Shown: positions 11,001-24,921 of the stretch, one piece after another | How positions within the stretch are numbered: position 1 is the stretch's first letter | Layout of the letters: each line of letters starts with the position of its first letter | From: Auanema rhodensis | Taxonomy: Eukaryota > Nematoda > Chromadorea > Rhabditida > Rhabditidae | Assembly (NCBI GenBank): GCA_964057225.1 | Contig: OZ059899.1 | Span: forward strand, 3,038,001 to 3,102,000 | Direction: 5' to 3' | Length of the DNA: 64,000 nucleotides | Position numbers and translations under genes: made by a program | Notes under the pieces: generated by a model | Seen by the model: only the letters and a program-made list of their open reading frames with translations | Databases searched by the model: none | What the model was told of the DNA's origin: nothing

Positions 11001-13688
11001 ATGTTTTTGGAAGCAATGTTGAGTGTACATGGAAACTCAACATACACTAATGCATCATTTTTCAAACGATCATAACTAATTTTTGTATTAAGCGTTTCTC
11101 AATGTAGTATAGTGCATTCGATGCGGATTTTTAAGCTGCGTCGATCTGTGTTATCAGATTTGCGCTAGCTTAAAAATGCACCGAGATATCAACTGATATA
11201 AGTTCACACTTATATCCTCGATTTTCACCCTGAAGAAATAATTTTTTCGTTGAATAACATTGTCCATCGTCTTTGCCTTGAAAAAAGGAATCTAAAAACA
11301 TCTACTTTTTGCTAAATTATTTTGAAATTTTTCGAAAAAATTTTTGTCAAAATGTTTTTGGAAGCAATGTTGAGTGTACATGGAAACTCAACACACACTA
11401 ATGCATCATTTTTCAAACGATCATAACTAATTTTTGTATTAAGCGTTTCTCAATGTAGTATAGTGCATTCGATGCGGATTTGTAAGCTGCGTCGATCTGT
11501 GTTATCAGATTTGCGCTAGCTTAAAAATGCACCGAGATATCAACTGATATAAGTTCACACTTATATCCTCGATTTTCACCCTGAAGAAATAATTTTTTCG
11601 TTGAATAACATTGTCCATCGTCTTTGCCTTGAAAAAAGGAATCTAAAAACATCTACTTTTTGCTAAATTATTCTGAAATTTTTCGAAAAAATTTTTGTCA
11701 AAATGTTTTTGGAAGCAATGTTGAGTGTACATGGAAACTCAACATACACTAATGCATCATTTTTCAAACGATCATAACTAATTTTTGTATTAAGCGTTTC
11801 TCAATGTAGTATAGTGCATTCGATGCGGATTTTTAAGCTGCGTCGATCTGTGTTATCAGATTTGCGCTAGCTTAAAAATGCACCGAGATATCAACTGATA
11901 TAAGTTCACACATATATACCCGATTTTCACCCTGAAGAATTAATTTTTTCGTTGAATAACATTGTCCATCGTTTTTGCCTTGAAAAAAGGAATCTAAAAA
12001 CATCTACTTTTTGCTAAATTATTTTGAAATGTTTCGAAAAAATTTTTGTCAAAATGTTTTTGGAAGCAATGTTGAGTGTACATGGAAACTCAACATACAC
12101 TAATGCATCATTTTTCAAACGATCATAACTAATTTTTGTATTAAGCGTTTCTCAATGTAGTATAGTGCATTCGATGCGGATTTTTAAGCTGCGTCGATCT
12201 GTGTAATCAGATTTGCGCTAGCTTAAAAATGCACCGAGATATCAACTGATATAAGTTCACACTTATATCCTCGATTTTCACCCTGAAGAAATAATTTTTT
12301 CGTTGAATAACATTGTCCATCGTCTTTGCCTTGAAAAATGGAATCTAAAAACATCTACTTTTTGCTAAATTATTTTGAAATTTTTCGAAAAAATTTTTGT
12401 CAAAATGTTTTTGGAAGCAATGTTGAGTGTACATGGAAACTCAACATACACTAATGCATCATTTTTCAAACGATCATAACTAATTTTTGTATTAAGCGTT
12501 TCTCAATGTAGTATAGTGCATTCGATGCGGATTTTTAAGCTGCGTCGATCTGTGTTATCAGATTTGCGCTAGCTTAAAAATGCACCGAGATATCAACTGA
12601 TATAAGTTCACACTTATGTCCTCGATTTTCACCCTGAAGAAATAATTTTTTCGTTGAATAACATTGTCCATCGTCTTTGCCTTGAAAAAAGGAATCTAAA
12701 AACATCTACTTTTTGCTAAATTATTTTGAAATTTTTCGAAAAAATTTTTGTCAAAATGTTTTTGGAAGCAATGTTGAGTGTACATGGAAACTCAACATAC
12801 ACTAATGCATCATTTTTCAAACGATCATAACTAATTTTTGTATTAAGCGTTTCTCAATGTAGTATAGTGCATTCGATGCGGATTTTTAAGCTGCGTCGAT
12901 CTGTGTTATCAGATTTGCGCTAGCTAAAAAATGCACCGAGATATCAACTGATATAAGTTCACACTTATATCCTCGATTTTCACCCTAAAGAAATAATTTT
13001 TTCGTTGAATAACATTGTCCATCGTCTTTGCCTTGAAAAAAGGAATCTAAAAACATCTACTTTTTGCTAAATTATTCTGAAATTTTTCGAAAAAATTTTT
13101 GTCAAAATGTTTTTGGAAGCAATGTTGAGTGTACATGGAAACTCAACATACACTAATGCATCATTTTTCAAACGATCATAACTAATTTTTGTATTAAGCG
13201 TTTCTCAATGTAGTATAGTGCATTCGATGCGGATTTTTAAGCTGCGTCGATCTGTGTTATCAGATTTACGCTAGCTTAAAAATGCACCGAGATATCAACT
13301 GATATAAGTTCACACATATATACCCGATTTTCACCCTGAAGAATTAATTTTTTCGTTGAATAACATTGTCCATCGTTTTTGCCTTGAAAAAAGGAATCTA
13401 AAAACATCTACTTTTTGCTAAATTATTTTGAAATGTTTCGAAAAAATTTTTGTCAAAATGTTTTTGGAAGCAATGTTGAGTGTACATGGAAACTCAACAT
13501 ACACTAATGCATCATTTTTCAAACGATCATAACTAATTTTTGTATTAAGCGTTTCTCAATGTAGTATAGTGCATTCGATGCGGATTTTTAAGCTGCGTCG
13601 ATCTGTGTTATCAGATTTGCGCTAGCTTAAAAATGCACCGAGATATCAACTGATATAAGTTCACACTTATATCCTCGATTTTCACCCT
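8073..13688. repeat. Domain 3: 4-unit higher-order repeat (about 1404 bp), M24-M39
   Basis: The clearest copies are M30-M33 (10179-11582) and M34-M37 (11583-12986), followed by a partial copy M38-M39. The order is: a unit with c91 and the a330/a336/c338 ending; a unit with t7, t40, gaaatgtttcg and usually a272; a unit with tgg at 55-57; and a unit with a55. M29 and M33 share cacacac and ggatttgtaag. M24-M26 look like an earlier part of the same pattern. Private changes such as those in M36 and M37 show that the copies have begun to diverge. Confidence 0.85.
9126..9827. repeat. Tandem pair of apparently identical units (M27, M28)
   Basis: Both units carry the private change ctacgttttgc at unit position 75, and I see no difference between them. 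They lie between M26 and M29, which otherwise continue the surrounding pattern. This looks like a recent single-unit duplication by unequal exchange. Confidence 0.8.
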
Positions 13689-16600
13689 GAAGAAATAATT
13701 TTTTCGTTGAATAACATTGTCCATCGTCTTTGCCTTGAAAAAAGGAATCTAAAAACATCTACTTTTTGCTAAATTATTCTGAAATTTTTCGAAAAAATTT
13801 TTGTCAAAATGTTTTTGGAAGCAATGTTGAGTGTACATGGAAACTCAACATACACTAATGCATCATTTTTCAAACGATCATAACTAATTTTTGTATTAAG
13901 CGTTTCTCAATGTAGTATAGTGCATTCGATGCGGATTTTTAAGCTGCGTCGATCTGTGTTATCAGATTTGCGCTAGCTTAAAAATGCACCGAGATATCAA
14001 CTGATATAAGTTCACACTTATATCCTCGATTTTCACCCTGAAGAATTAATTTTTTCGTTGAATAACATTGTCCATCGTCTTTGCCTCGAAAAATGGAATC
14101 TTAAAACATCTACTTTTTGCTAAATTATTTTGAAATTTTTCGAAAAAATTTTTGTCAAAATGTTTTTGGAAGCAATGTTGAGTGTACATGGAAACTCAAC
14201 ATACACTAATGCATCATTTTTCAAACGATCATAACTAATTTTTGTATTAAGCGTTTCTCAATGTAGTATAGTGCATTCGATGCGGATTTTTAAGCTGCGT
14301 CGATCTGTGTTATCAGATTTGCGCTAGCTTAAAAATGCACCGAGATATCAACTGATATAAGTTCACACTTATATCCTCGATTTTCACCCTGAAGAATTAA
14401 TTTTTTCGTTGAATAACATTGTCCATCGTCTTTGCCTTGAAAAATGGAATCTTAAAACATCTACTTTTTGCTAAATTATTTTGAAATTTTTCGAAAAAAT
14501 TTTTGTCAAAATGTTTTTGGAAGCAATGTTGAGTGTACATGGAAACTCAACATACACTAATGCATCATTTTTCAAACGATCATAACTAATTTTCGTATCA
14601 AGTGTTTCTCAATGTAGTATAGTGCATTCGATGCGGATTTTTAAGCTGCGTCGATCTGTGTTATCAGATTTGCGCTAGCTTAAAAATGCACCGAGATATC
14701 AACTGATATAAGTTCACACTTATATCCTCGATTTTCACCCTGAAGAAATAATTTTTTCGTTGAATAACATTGTCCATCGTCTTTGCCTTGAAAAAAGGAA
14801 TCTAAAAACATCTACTTTTTGCTAAATTATTTTGAAATTTTTCGAAAAAATTTTTGTCAAAATGTTTTTGGAAGCAATGTTGAGTGTACATGGAAACTCA
14901 ACATACACTAATGCATCATTTTTCAAACGATCATAACTAATTTTTGTATTAAGCGTTTCTCAATGTAGTATAGTGCATTCGATGCGGATTTTTAAGCTGC
15001 GTCGATCTGTGTTATCAGATTTGCGCTAGCTTAAAAATGCACCGAGATATCAACTGATATAAGTTCACACTTATATCCTCGATTTTCACCCTGAAGAATT
15101 AATTTTTTCGTTGAATAACATTGTCCATCGTCTTTGCCTTGAAAAATGGAATCTTAAAACATCTACTTTTTGCTAAATTATTTTGAAATTTTTCGAAAAA
15201 ATTTTTGTCAAAATGTTTTTGGAAGCAATGTTGAGTGTACATGGAAACTCAACATACACTAATGCATCATTTTTCAAACGATCATAACTAATTTTTGTAT
15301 CAAGTGTTTCTCAATGTAGTATAGTGCATTCGATGCGGATTTTTAAGCTGCGTCGATCTGTGTTATCAGATTTGCGCTAGCTTAAAAATGCACCGAGATA
15401 TCAACTGATATAAGTTCACACTTATATCCTCGATTTTCACCCTGAAGAAATAATTTTTCCGTTGAATAACATTGTCCATCGTCTTTGCCTTGAAAAATAG
15501 AATCTAAAAACATCTACTTTTTGCTAAATTATTTTGAAATTTTTCGAAAAAATTTTTGTCAAAATGTTTTTGGAAGCAATGTTGAGTGTACATGGAAACT
15601 CAACATACACTAATGCATCATTTTTCAAACGATCATAACTAATTTTTGTATTAAGCGTTTCTCAATGTAGTATAGTGCATTCGATGCGGATTTTTAAGCT
15701 GCGTCGATCTGTGTTATCAGATTTGCGCTAGCTTAAAAATGCACCGAGATATCAACTGATATAAGTTCACACTTATATCCTCGATTTTCACCCTGAAGAA
15801 TTAATTTTTTCGTTGAATAACATTGTCCATCGTCTTTGCCTTGAAAAATGGAATCTTAAAACATCTACTTTTTGCTAAATTATTTTGAAATTTTTCGAAA
15901 AAATTTTTGTCAAAATGTTTTTGGAAGCAATGTTGAGTGTACATGGAAACTCAACATACACTAATGCATCATTTTTCAAACGATCATAACTAATTTTTGT
16001 ATCAAGTGTTTCTCAATGTAGTATAGTGCATTCGATGCGGATTTTTAAGCTGCGTCGATCTGTGTTATCAGATTTGCGCTAGCTTAAAAATGCACCGAGA
16101 TATCAACTGATATAAGTTCACACTTATATCCTCGATTTTCACCCTGAAGAAATAATTTTTTCGTTGAATAACATTGTCCATCGTCTTTGCCTTGAAAAAA
16201 GGAATCTAAAAACATCTACTTTTTGCTAAATTATTTTGAAATTTTTCGAAAAAATTTTTGTCAAAATGTTTTTGGAAGCAATGTTGAGTGTACATGGAAA
16301 CTCAACATACACTAATGCATCATTTTTCAAACGATCATAACTAATTTTTGTATTAAGCGTTTCTCAATGTAGTATAGTGCATTCGATGCGGATTTTTAAG
16401 CTGCGTCGATCTGTGTTATCAGATTTGCGCTAGCTTAAAAATGCACCGAGATATCAACTGATATAAGTTCACACTTATATCCTCGATTTTCACCCTGAAG
16501 AATTAATTTTTTCGTTGAATAACATTGTCCATCGTCTTTGCCTTGAAAAATGGAATCTTAAAACATCTACTTTTTGCTAAATTATTTTGAAATTTTTCGA

Positions 16601-19304
16601 AAAAATTTTTGTCAAAATGTTTTTGGAAGCAATGTTGAGTGTACATGGAAACTCAACATACACTAATGCATCATTTTTCAAACGATCATAACTAATTTTT
16701 GTATCAAGTGTTTCTCAATGTAGTATAGTGCATTCGATGCGGATTTTTAAGCTGCGTCGATCTGTGTTATCAGATTTGCGCTAGCTTAAAAATGCACCGA
16801 GATATCAACTGATATAAGTTCACACTTATATCCTCGATTTTCACCCTGAAGAAATAATTTTTTCGTTGAATAACATTGTCCATCGTCTTTGCCTTGAAAA
16901 AAGGAATCTAAAAACATCTACTTTTTGCTAAATTATTTTGAAATTTTTCGAAAAAATTTTTGTCAAAATGTTTTTGGAAGCAATGTTGAGTGTACATGGA
17001 AACTCAACATACACTAATGCATCATTTTTCAAACGATCATAACTAATTTTTGTATCAAGTGTTTCTCAATGTAGTATAGTGCATTCGATGCGGATTTTTA
17101 AGCTGCGTCGATCTGTGTTATCAGATTTGCGCTAGCTTAAAAATGCACCGAGATATCAACTGATATAAGTTCACACTTATATCCTCGATTTTCACCCTGA
17201 AGAAATAATTTTTTCGTTGAATAACATTGTCCATCGTCTTTGCCTTGAAAAAAGGAATCTAAAAACATCTACTTTTTGCTAAATTATTTTGAAATTTTTC
17301 GAAAAAATTTTTGTCAAAATGTTTTTGGAAGCAATGTTGAGTGTACATGGAAACTCAACATACACTAATGCATCATTTTTCAAACGATCATAACTAATTT
17401 TTGTATTAAGCGTTTCTCAATGTAGTATAGTGCATTCGATGCGGATTTTTAAGCTGCGTCGATCTGTGTTATCAGATTTGCGCTAGCTTAAAAATGCACC
17501 GAGATATCAACTGATATAAGTTCACACTTATATCCTCGATTTTCACCCTGAAGAATTAATTTTTTCGTTGAATAACATTGTCCATCGTCTTTGCCTCGAA
17601 AAATGGAATCTTAAAACATCTACTTTTTGCTAAATTATTTTGAAATTTTTCGAAAAAATTTTTGTCAAAATGTTTTTGGAAGCAATGTTGAGTGTACATG
17701 GAAACTCAACATACACTAATGCATCATTTTTCAAACGATCATAACTAATTTTTGTATCAAGTGTTTCTCAATGTAGTATAGTGCATTCGATGCGGATTTT
17801 TAAGCTGCGTCGATCTGTGTTATCAGATTTGCGCTAGCTTAAAAATGCACCGAGATATCAACTGATATAAGTTCACACTTATATCCTCGATTTTCACCCT
17901 GAAGAAATAATTTTTTCGTTGAATAACATTGTCCATCGTCTTTGCCTTGAAAAAAGGAATCTAAAAACATCTACTTTTTGCTAAATTATTTTGAAATTTT
18001 TCGAAAAAATTTTTGTCAAAATGTTTTTGGAAGCAATGTTGAGTGTACATGGAAACTCAACACACACTAATGCATCATTTTTCAAACGATCATAACTAAT
18101 TTTTGTATTAAGCGTTTCTCAATGTAGTATAGTGCATTCGATGCGGATTTTTAAGCTGCGTCGATCTGTGTAATCAGATTTGCGCTAGCTTAAAAATGCA
18201 CCGAGATATCAACTGATATAAGTTCACACTTATATCCTCGATTTTCACCCTGAAGAATTAATTTTTTCGTTGAATAACATTGTCCATCGTCTTTGCCTTG
18301 AAAAATGGAATCTCAAAACATCTACTTTTTGCTAAATTATTTTGAAATTTTTCGAAAAAATTTTTGTCAAAATGTTTTTGGAAGCAATGTTGAGTGTACA
18401 TGGAAACTCAACATACACTAATGCATCATTTTTCAAACGATCATAACTAATTTTTGTATTAAGCGTTTCTCAATGTAGTATAGTGCATTCGATGCGGATT
18501 TTTAAGCTGCGTCGATCTGTGTTATCAGATTTGCGCTAGCTTAAAAATGCACCGAGATATCAACTGATATAAGTTCACACTTATATCCTCGATTTTCACC
18601 CTGAAGAAATAATTTTTCCGTTGAATAACATTGTCCATCGTCTTTGCCTTGAAAAATAGAATCTAAAAACATCTACTTTTTGCTAAATTATTTTGAAATT
18701 TTTCGAAAAAATTTTTGTCAAAATGTTTTTGGAAGCAATGTTGAGTGTACATGGAAACTCAACATACACTAATGCATCATTTTTCAAACGATCATAACTA
18801 ATTTTTGTATTAAGCGTTTCTCAATGTAGTATAGTGCATTCGATGCGGATTTTTAAGCTGCGTCGATCTGTGTTATCAGATTTGCGCTAGCTTAAAAATG
18901 CACCGAGATATCAACTGATATAAGTTCACACTTATATCCTCGATTTTCACCCTGAAGAATTAATTTTTTCGTTGAATAACATTGTCCATCGTCTTTGCCT
19001 TGAAAAATGGAATCTTAAAACATCTACTTTTTGCTAAATTATTTTGAAATTTTTCGAAAAAATTTTTGTCAAAATGTTTTTGGAAGCAATGTTGAGTGTA
19101 CATGGAAACTCAACATACACTAATGCATCATTTTTCAAACGATCATAACTAATTTTTGTATCAAGTGTTTCTCAATGTAGTATAGTGCATTCGATGCGGA
19201 TTTTTAAGCTGCGTCGATCTGTGTTATCAGATTTGCGCTAGCTTAAAAATGCACCGAGATATCAACTGATATAAGTTCACACTTATATCCTCGATTTTCA
19301 CCCT
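13689..19304. repeat. Domain 4: A/B units again (M40-M55)
   Basis: Type A units (t7, t63, tcaagtg) return at M42, M44, M46, M48, M51 and M55, separated by type B or tag-type units. M45 and M54 are the c16/tag type and M53 carries c63. The composition matches domain 1 and domain 2, although more than 5 kb of tetramer-based array lies between. M41 and M51 share c48 with M19. M52 has cacacac and a272, markers otherwise seen in domain 3. Confidence 0.8.
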
Positions 19305-19655
19305 GAAGAAATAATTTTTTCGTTGAATAACATTGTCCATCGTCTTTGCCTTGAAAAAAGGAATCTAAAAACATCTACTTTTTGCTAAATTATTTTGAAA
19401 TTTTTCGAAAAACTTTTTGTCAAAATGTTTTTGGAAACAATGTTGAGTGTACATGGAAACTCAACATACACTAATGCATCATTTTTCAAACGATCATAAC
19501 TAATTTTTGTATTAAGCGTTTCTCAATGTAGTATAGTGCATTCGATGCGGATTTTTAAGCTGCGTCGATCTGTGTTATCAGATTTGCGCTAGCTTAAAAA
19601 TGCACCGAGATATCAACTGATATAAGTTCACACTTATATCCTCGATTTTCACCCT

Positions 19656-22600
19656 GAAGAAATAATTTTTTTGTTGAATAACATTGTCCATCGTCTTTGC
19701 CTTGAAAAAAGGAATCTAAAAACATCTACTTTTTGCTAAATTATTTTGAAATTTTTCGAAAAAATTTTTGTCAAAATGTTTTTGGAAACAATGTTGAGTG
19801 TACATGGAAACTCAACATACACTAATGCATCATTTTTCAAACGATCATAACTAATTTTTGTATTAAGTGTTTCTCAATGTAGTATAGTGCATTCGATGCG
19901 GATTTTTAAGCTGCGTCGATCTGTGTTATCAGATTTGCGCTAGCTTAAAAATGCACCGAGATATCAACTGATATAAGTTCACACTTATATCCTCGATTTT
20001 CACCCTGAAGAATTAATTTTTTCGTTGAATAACATTGTCCATCGTCTTTGCCTTGAAAAATGGAATCTAAAAACATCTACTTTTTGCTAAATTATTTTGA
20101 AATTTTTCGAAAACATTTTTGTCAAAATGTTTTTGGAAGCAATGTTGAGTGTACATGGAAACTCAACATACACTAATGCATCATTTTTCAAACGTTCATA
20201 ACTAATTTTTGTATCAAGCGTTTCTCAATGTAGTATAGTGCATTCGATGCGGATTTTTAAGCTGCGTCGATCTGTGTTATCAGATTTGCGCTAGCTTAAA
20301 AATGCACCGAGACATCAACTGATATAAGTTCACACTTATATCCTCGATTTTCACCCTGAAGAAATAATTTTTTCGTTGAATAACATTGTCCATCGTCTTT
20401 GCCTTGAAAAAAGGAATCTAAAAACATCTACTTTTTGCTAAATTATTCTGAAATTTTTCGAAAAAATTTTTGTCAAAATGTTTTTGGAAACAATGTTGAG
20501 TGTACATGGAAACTCAACATACACTAATGCATCATTTTTCAAACGATCATAACTAATTTTTGTATTAAGCGTTTCTCAATGTAGTATAGTGCATTCGATG
20601 CGGATTTTTAAGCTGCGTCGATCTGTGTTATCAGATTTGCGCTAGCTTAAAAATGCACCGAGATATCAACTGATATAAGTTCACACTTATATCCTCGATT
20701 TTCACCCTGAAGAATTAATTTTTTCGTTGAATAACATTGTCCATCGTCTTTGCCTTGAAAAATGGAATCTAAAAACATCTATTTTTTGTTAAATTATTTT
20801 GAAATTTTTCGAAAAAATTTTTGTCAAAATGTTTTTGGAAGCAATGTTGAGTGTACATGGAAACTCAACATACACTAATGCATCATTTTTAAAACGATCA
20901 TAACTAATTTTTGTATCAAGCGTTTCTCAATGTAGTATAGTGCATTCGATGCGGATTTTTAAGCTGCGTCGATCTGTGTTATCAGATTTGCGCTAGCTTA
21001 AAAATGCACCGAGATATCAACTGATATAAGTTCACACTTATATCCTCGATTTTCACCCTGAAGAAATAATTTTTTCGTTGAATAACATTGTCCATCGTCT
21101 TTGCCTTGAAAAAAGGAATCTAAAAACATCTACTTTTTGCTAAATTATTCTGAAATTTTTCGAAAAAATTTTTGTCAAAATGTTTTTGGAAACAATGTTG
21201 AGTGTACATGGAAACTCAACATACACTAATGCATCATTTTTCAAACGATCATAACTAATTTTTGTATTAAGCGTTTTTCAATGTAGTATAGTGCATTCGA
21301 TGCGGATTTTTAAGCTGCGTCGATCAGTGTTATCAGATTTGCGCTAGCTTAAAAATGCACCGAGATATCAACTGATATAAGTTCACACTTATATCCTCGA
21401 TTTTCACCCTGAAGAATTAATTTTTTCGTTGAATAACATTGTCCATCGTCTTTGCCTTGAAAAATGGAATCTAAAAACATCTATTTTTTGTTAAATTATT
21501 TTGAAATTTTTCGAAAAAATTTTTGTCAAAATGTTTTTGGAAGCAATGTTGAGTGTACATGGAAACTCAACATACACTAATGCATCATTTTTCAAACGAT
21601 CATAACTAATTTTTGTATAAAGCGTTTCTCAATGTAGTATAGTGCATTCGATGCGGATTTTTAAGCTGCGTCGATCTGTGTTATCAGATTTGCGCTAGCT
21701 TAAAAATGCACCGAGATATCAACTGATATAAGTTCACACTTATATCCTCGATTTTCACCCTGAAGAATTAATTTTTTCGTTGAATAACATTGTCCATCGT
21801 CTTTGCCTTGAAAAATGGAATCTAAAAACATCTACTTTTTGCTAAATTATTTTGAAATTTTTCGAAAACATTTTTGTCAAAATGTTTTTGGAAGCAATGT
21901 TGAGTGTACATGGAAACTCAACATACACTAATGCATCATTTTTCAAACGATCATAACTAATTTTTGTATCAAGCGTTTCTCAATGTAGTATAGTGCATTC
22001 GATGCGGATTTTTAAGCTGCGTCGATCTGTGTTATCAGATTTGCGCTAGCTTAAAAATGCACCGAGATATCAACTGATATAAGTTCACACTTATATCCTC
22101 GATTTTCACCCTGAAGAAATAATTTTTTCGTTGAATAACATTGTCCATCGTCTTTGCCTTGAAAAAAGGAATCTAAAAACATCTACTTTTTGCTAAATTA
22201 TTCTGAAATTTTTCGAAAAAATTTTTGTCAAAATGTTTTTGGAAACAATGTTGAGTGTACATGGAAACTCAACATACACTAATGCATCATTTTTCAAACG
22301 ATCATAACTAATTTTTGTATTAAGCGTTTTTCAATGTAGTATAGTGCATTCGATGCGGATTTTTAAGCTGCGTCGATCAGTGTTATCAGATTTGCGCTAG
22401 CTTAAAAATGCACCGAGATATCAACTGATATAAGTTCACACTTATATCCTCGATTTTCACCCTGAAGAATTAATTTTTTCGTTGAATAACATTGTCCATC
22501 GTCTTTGCCTTGAAAAATGGAATCTAAAAACATCTATTTTTTGTTAAATTATTTTGAAATTTTTCGAAAAAATTTTTGTCAAAATGTTTTTGGAAGCAAT

Positions 22601-24921
22601 GTTGAGTGTACATGGAAACTCAACATACACTAATGCATCATTTTTCAAACGATCATAACTAATTTTTGTATTAAGCGTTTCTCAATGTAGTATAGTGCAT
22701 TCGATGCGGATTTTTAAGCTGCGTCGATCTGTGTTATCAGATTTGCGCTAGCTTAAAAATGCACCGAGATATCAACTGATATAAGTTCACACTTATATCC
22801 TCGATTTTCACCCTGAAGAATTAATTTTTTCGTTGAATAACATTGTCCATCGTCTTTGCCTTGAAAAAAGGAATCTAATAACATCTACTTTTTGCTAAAT
22901 TATTTTGAAATTTTTCGATAAACTTTTTGTCAAAATGTTTTTGGAAACAATGTTGAGTGTACATGGAAACTCAACATACACTAATGCATCATTTTTCAAA
23001 CGATCATAACTAATTTTTGTATTAAGCGTTTCTCAATGTAGTATTTGTGCATTCGATGCGGATTTTTAAGCTGCGTCGATCTGTGTTATCAGATTTGCGC
23101 TAGCTTAAAAATGCACCGAGATATCAACTGATATAAGTTCACACTTATATCCTCGATTTTCACCCTGAAGAAATAATTTTTTCGTTGAATAACATTGTCC
23201 ATCGTCTTTGCCTTGAAAAAAGGAATCTAAAAACATCTACTTTTTGCTAAATTATTCTGAAATTTTTCGAAAAAATTTTTGTCAAAATGTTTTTGGAAAC
23301 AATGTTGAGTGTACATGGAAACTCAACATACACTAATGCATCATTTTTCAAACGATCATAACTAATTTTTGTATTAAGCATTTCTCAATGTAGTATAGTG
23401 CATTCGATGCGGATTTTTAAGCTGCGTCGATCTGTGTTATCAGATTTGCGCTAGCTTAAAAATGCACCGAGATATCAACTGATATAAGTTCACACTTATA
23501 TCCTCGATTTTCACCCTGAAGAATTAATTTTTTCGTTGAATAACATTGTCCATCGTCTTTGCCTTGAAAAAAGGAATCTAATAACATCTACTTTTTGCTA
23601 AATTATTTTGAAATTTTTCGAAAAAATTTTTGTCAAAATGTTTTTGGAAGCAATGTTGAGTGTACATGGAAACTCAACATACACTAATGCATCATTTTTC
23701 AAACGATCATAACTAATTTTTGTATCAAGCGTTTCTCAATGTAGTATAGTGCATTCGATGCGGATTTTTAAGCTGCGTCGATCTGTGTTATCAGATTTGC
23801 GCTAGCTTAAAAATGCACCGAGATATCAACTGATATAAGTTCACACTTATATCCTCGATTTTCACCCTGAAGAAATAATTTTTTCGTTGAATAACATTGT
23901 CCATCGTCTTTGCCTTGAAAAAAGGAATCTAAAAACATCTACTTTTTGCTAAATTATTTTGAAATTTTTCGAAAAACTTTTTGTCAAAATGTTTTTGGAA
24001 ACAATGTTGAGTGTACATGGAAACTCAACATACACTAATGCATCATTTTTCAAACGATCATAACTAATTTTTGTATTAAGCGTTTTTCAATGTAGTATAG
24101 TGCATTCGATGCGGATTTTTAAGCTGCGTCGATCAGTGTTATCAGATTTGCGCTAGCTTAAAAATGCACCGAGATATCAACTGATATAAGTTCACACTTA
24201 TATCCTCGATTTTCACCCTGAAGAATTAATTTTTTCGTTGAATAACATTGTCCATCGTCTTTGCCTTGAAAAATGGAATCTAAAAACATCTATTTTTTGT
24301 TAAATTATTTTGAAATTTTTCGAAAAAATTTTTGTCAAAATGTTTTTGGAAGCAATGTTGAGTGTACATGGAAACTCAACATACACTAATGCATCATTTT
24401 TCAAACGATCATAACTAATTTTTGTATTAAGCGTTTCTCAATGTAGTATAGTGCATTCGATGCGGATTTTTAAGCTGCGTCGATCTGTGTTATCAGATTT
24501 GCGCTAGCTTAAAAATGCACCGAGATATCAACTGATATAAGTTCACACTTATATCCTCGATTTTCACCCTGAAGAATTAATTTTTTCGTTGAATAACATT
24601 GTCCATCGTCTTTGCCTTGAAAAAAGGAATCTAATAACATCTACTTTTTGCTAAATTATTTTGAAATTTTTCGAAAAACTTTTTGTCAAAATGTTTTTGG
24701 AAACAATGTTGAGTGTACATGGAAACTCAACATACACTAATGCATCATTTTTCAAACGATCATAACTAATTTTTGTATTAAGCGTTTCTCAATGTAGTAT
24801 AGTGCATTCGATGCGGATTTTTAAGCTGCGTCGATCTGTGTTATCAGATTTGCGCTAGCTTAAAAATGCACCGAGATATCAACTGATATAAGTTCACACT
24901 TATATCCTCGATTTTCACCCT
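19656..24921. repeat. Complete 15-unit HOR copy (M57-M71, 5266 bp)
   Basis: This is the only full copy in the window, in the order g h i j k l m k e a b c d e f. It is 15 x 351 plus one base because M66 (type a) has an insertion, agtatttgtgc instead of agtatagtgc, at 23040-23050. Within it the triplets h-i-j and m-k-e both follow the marker order c108, then c91/a133, then t74, so the 15-mer appears to contain older trimers. Confidence 0.88.
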
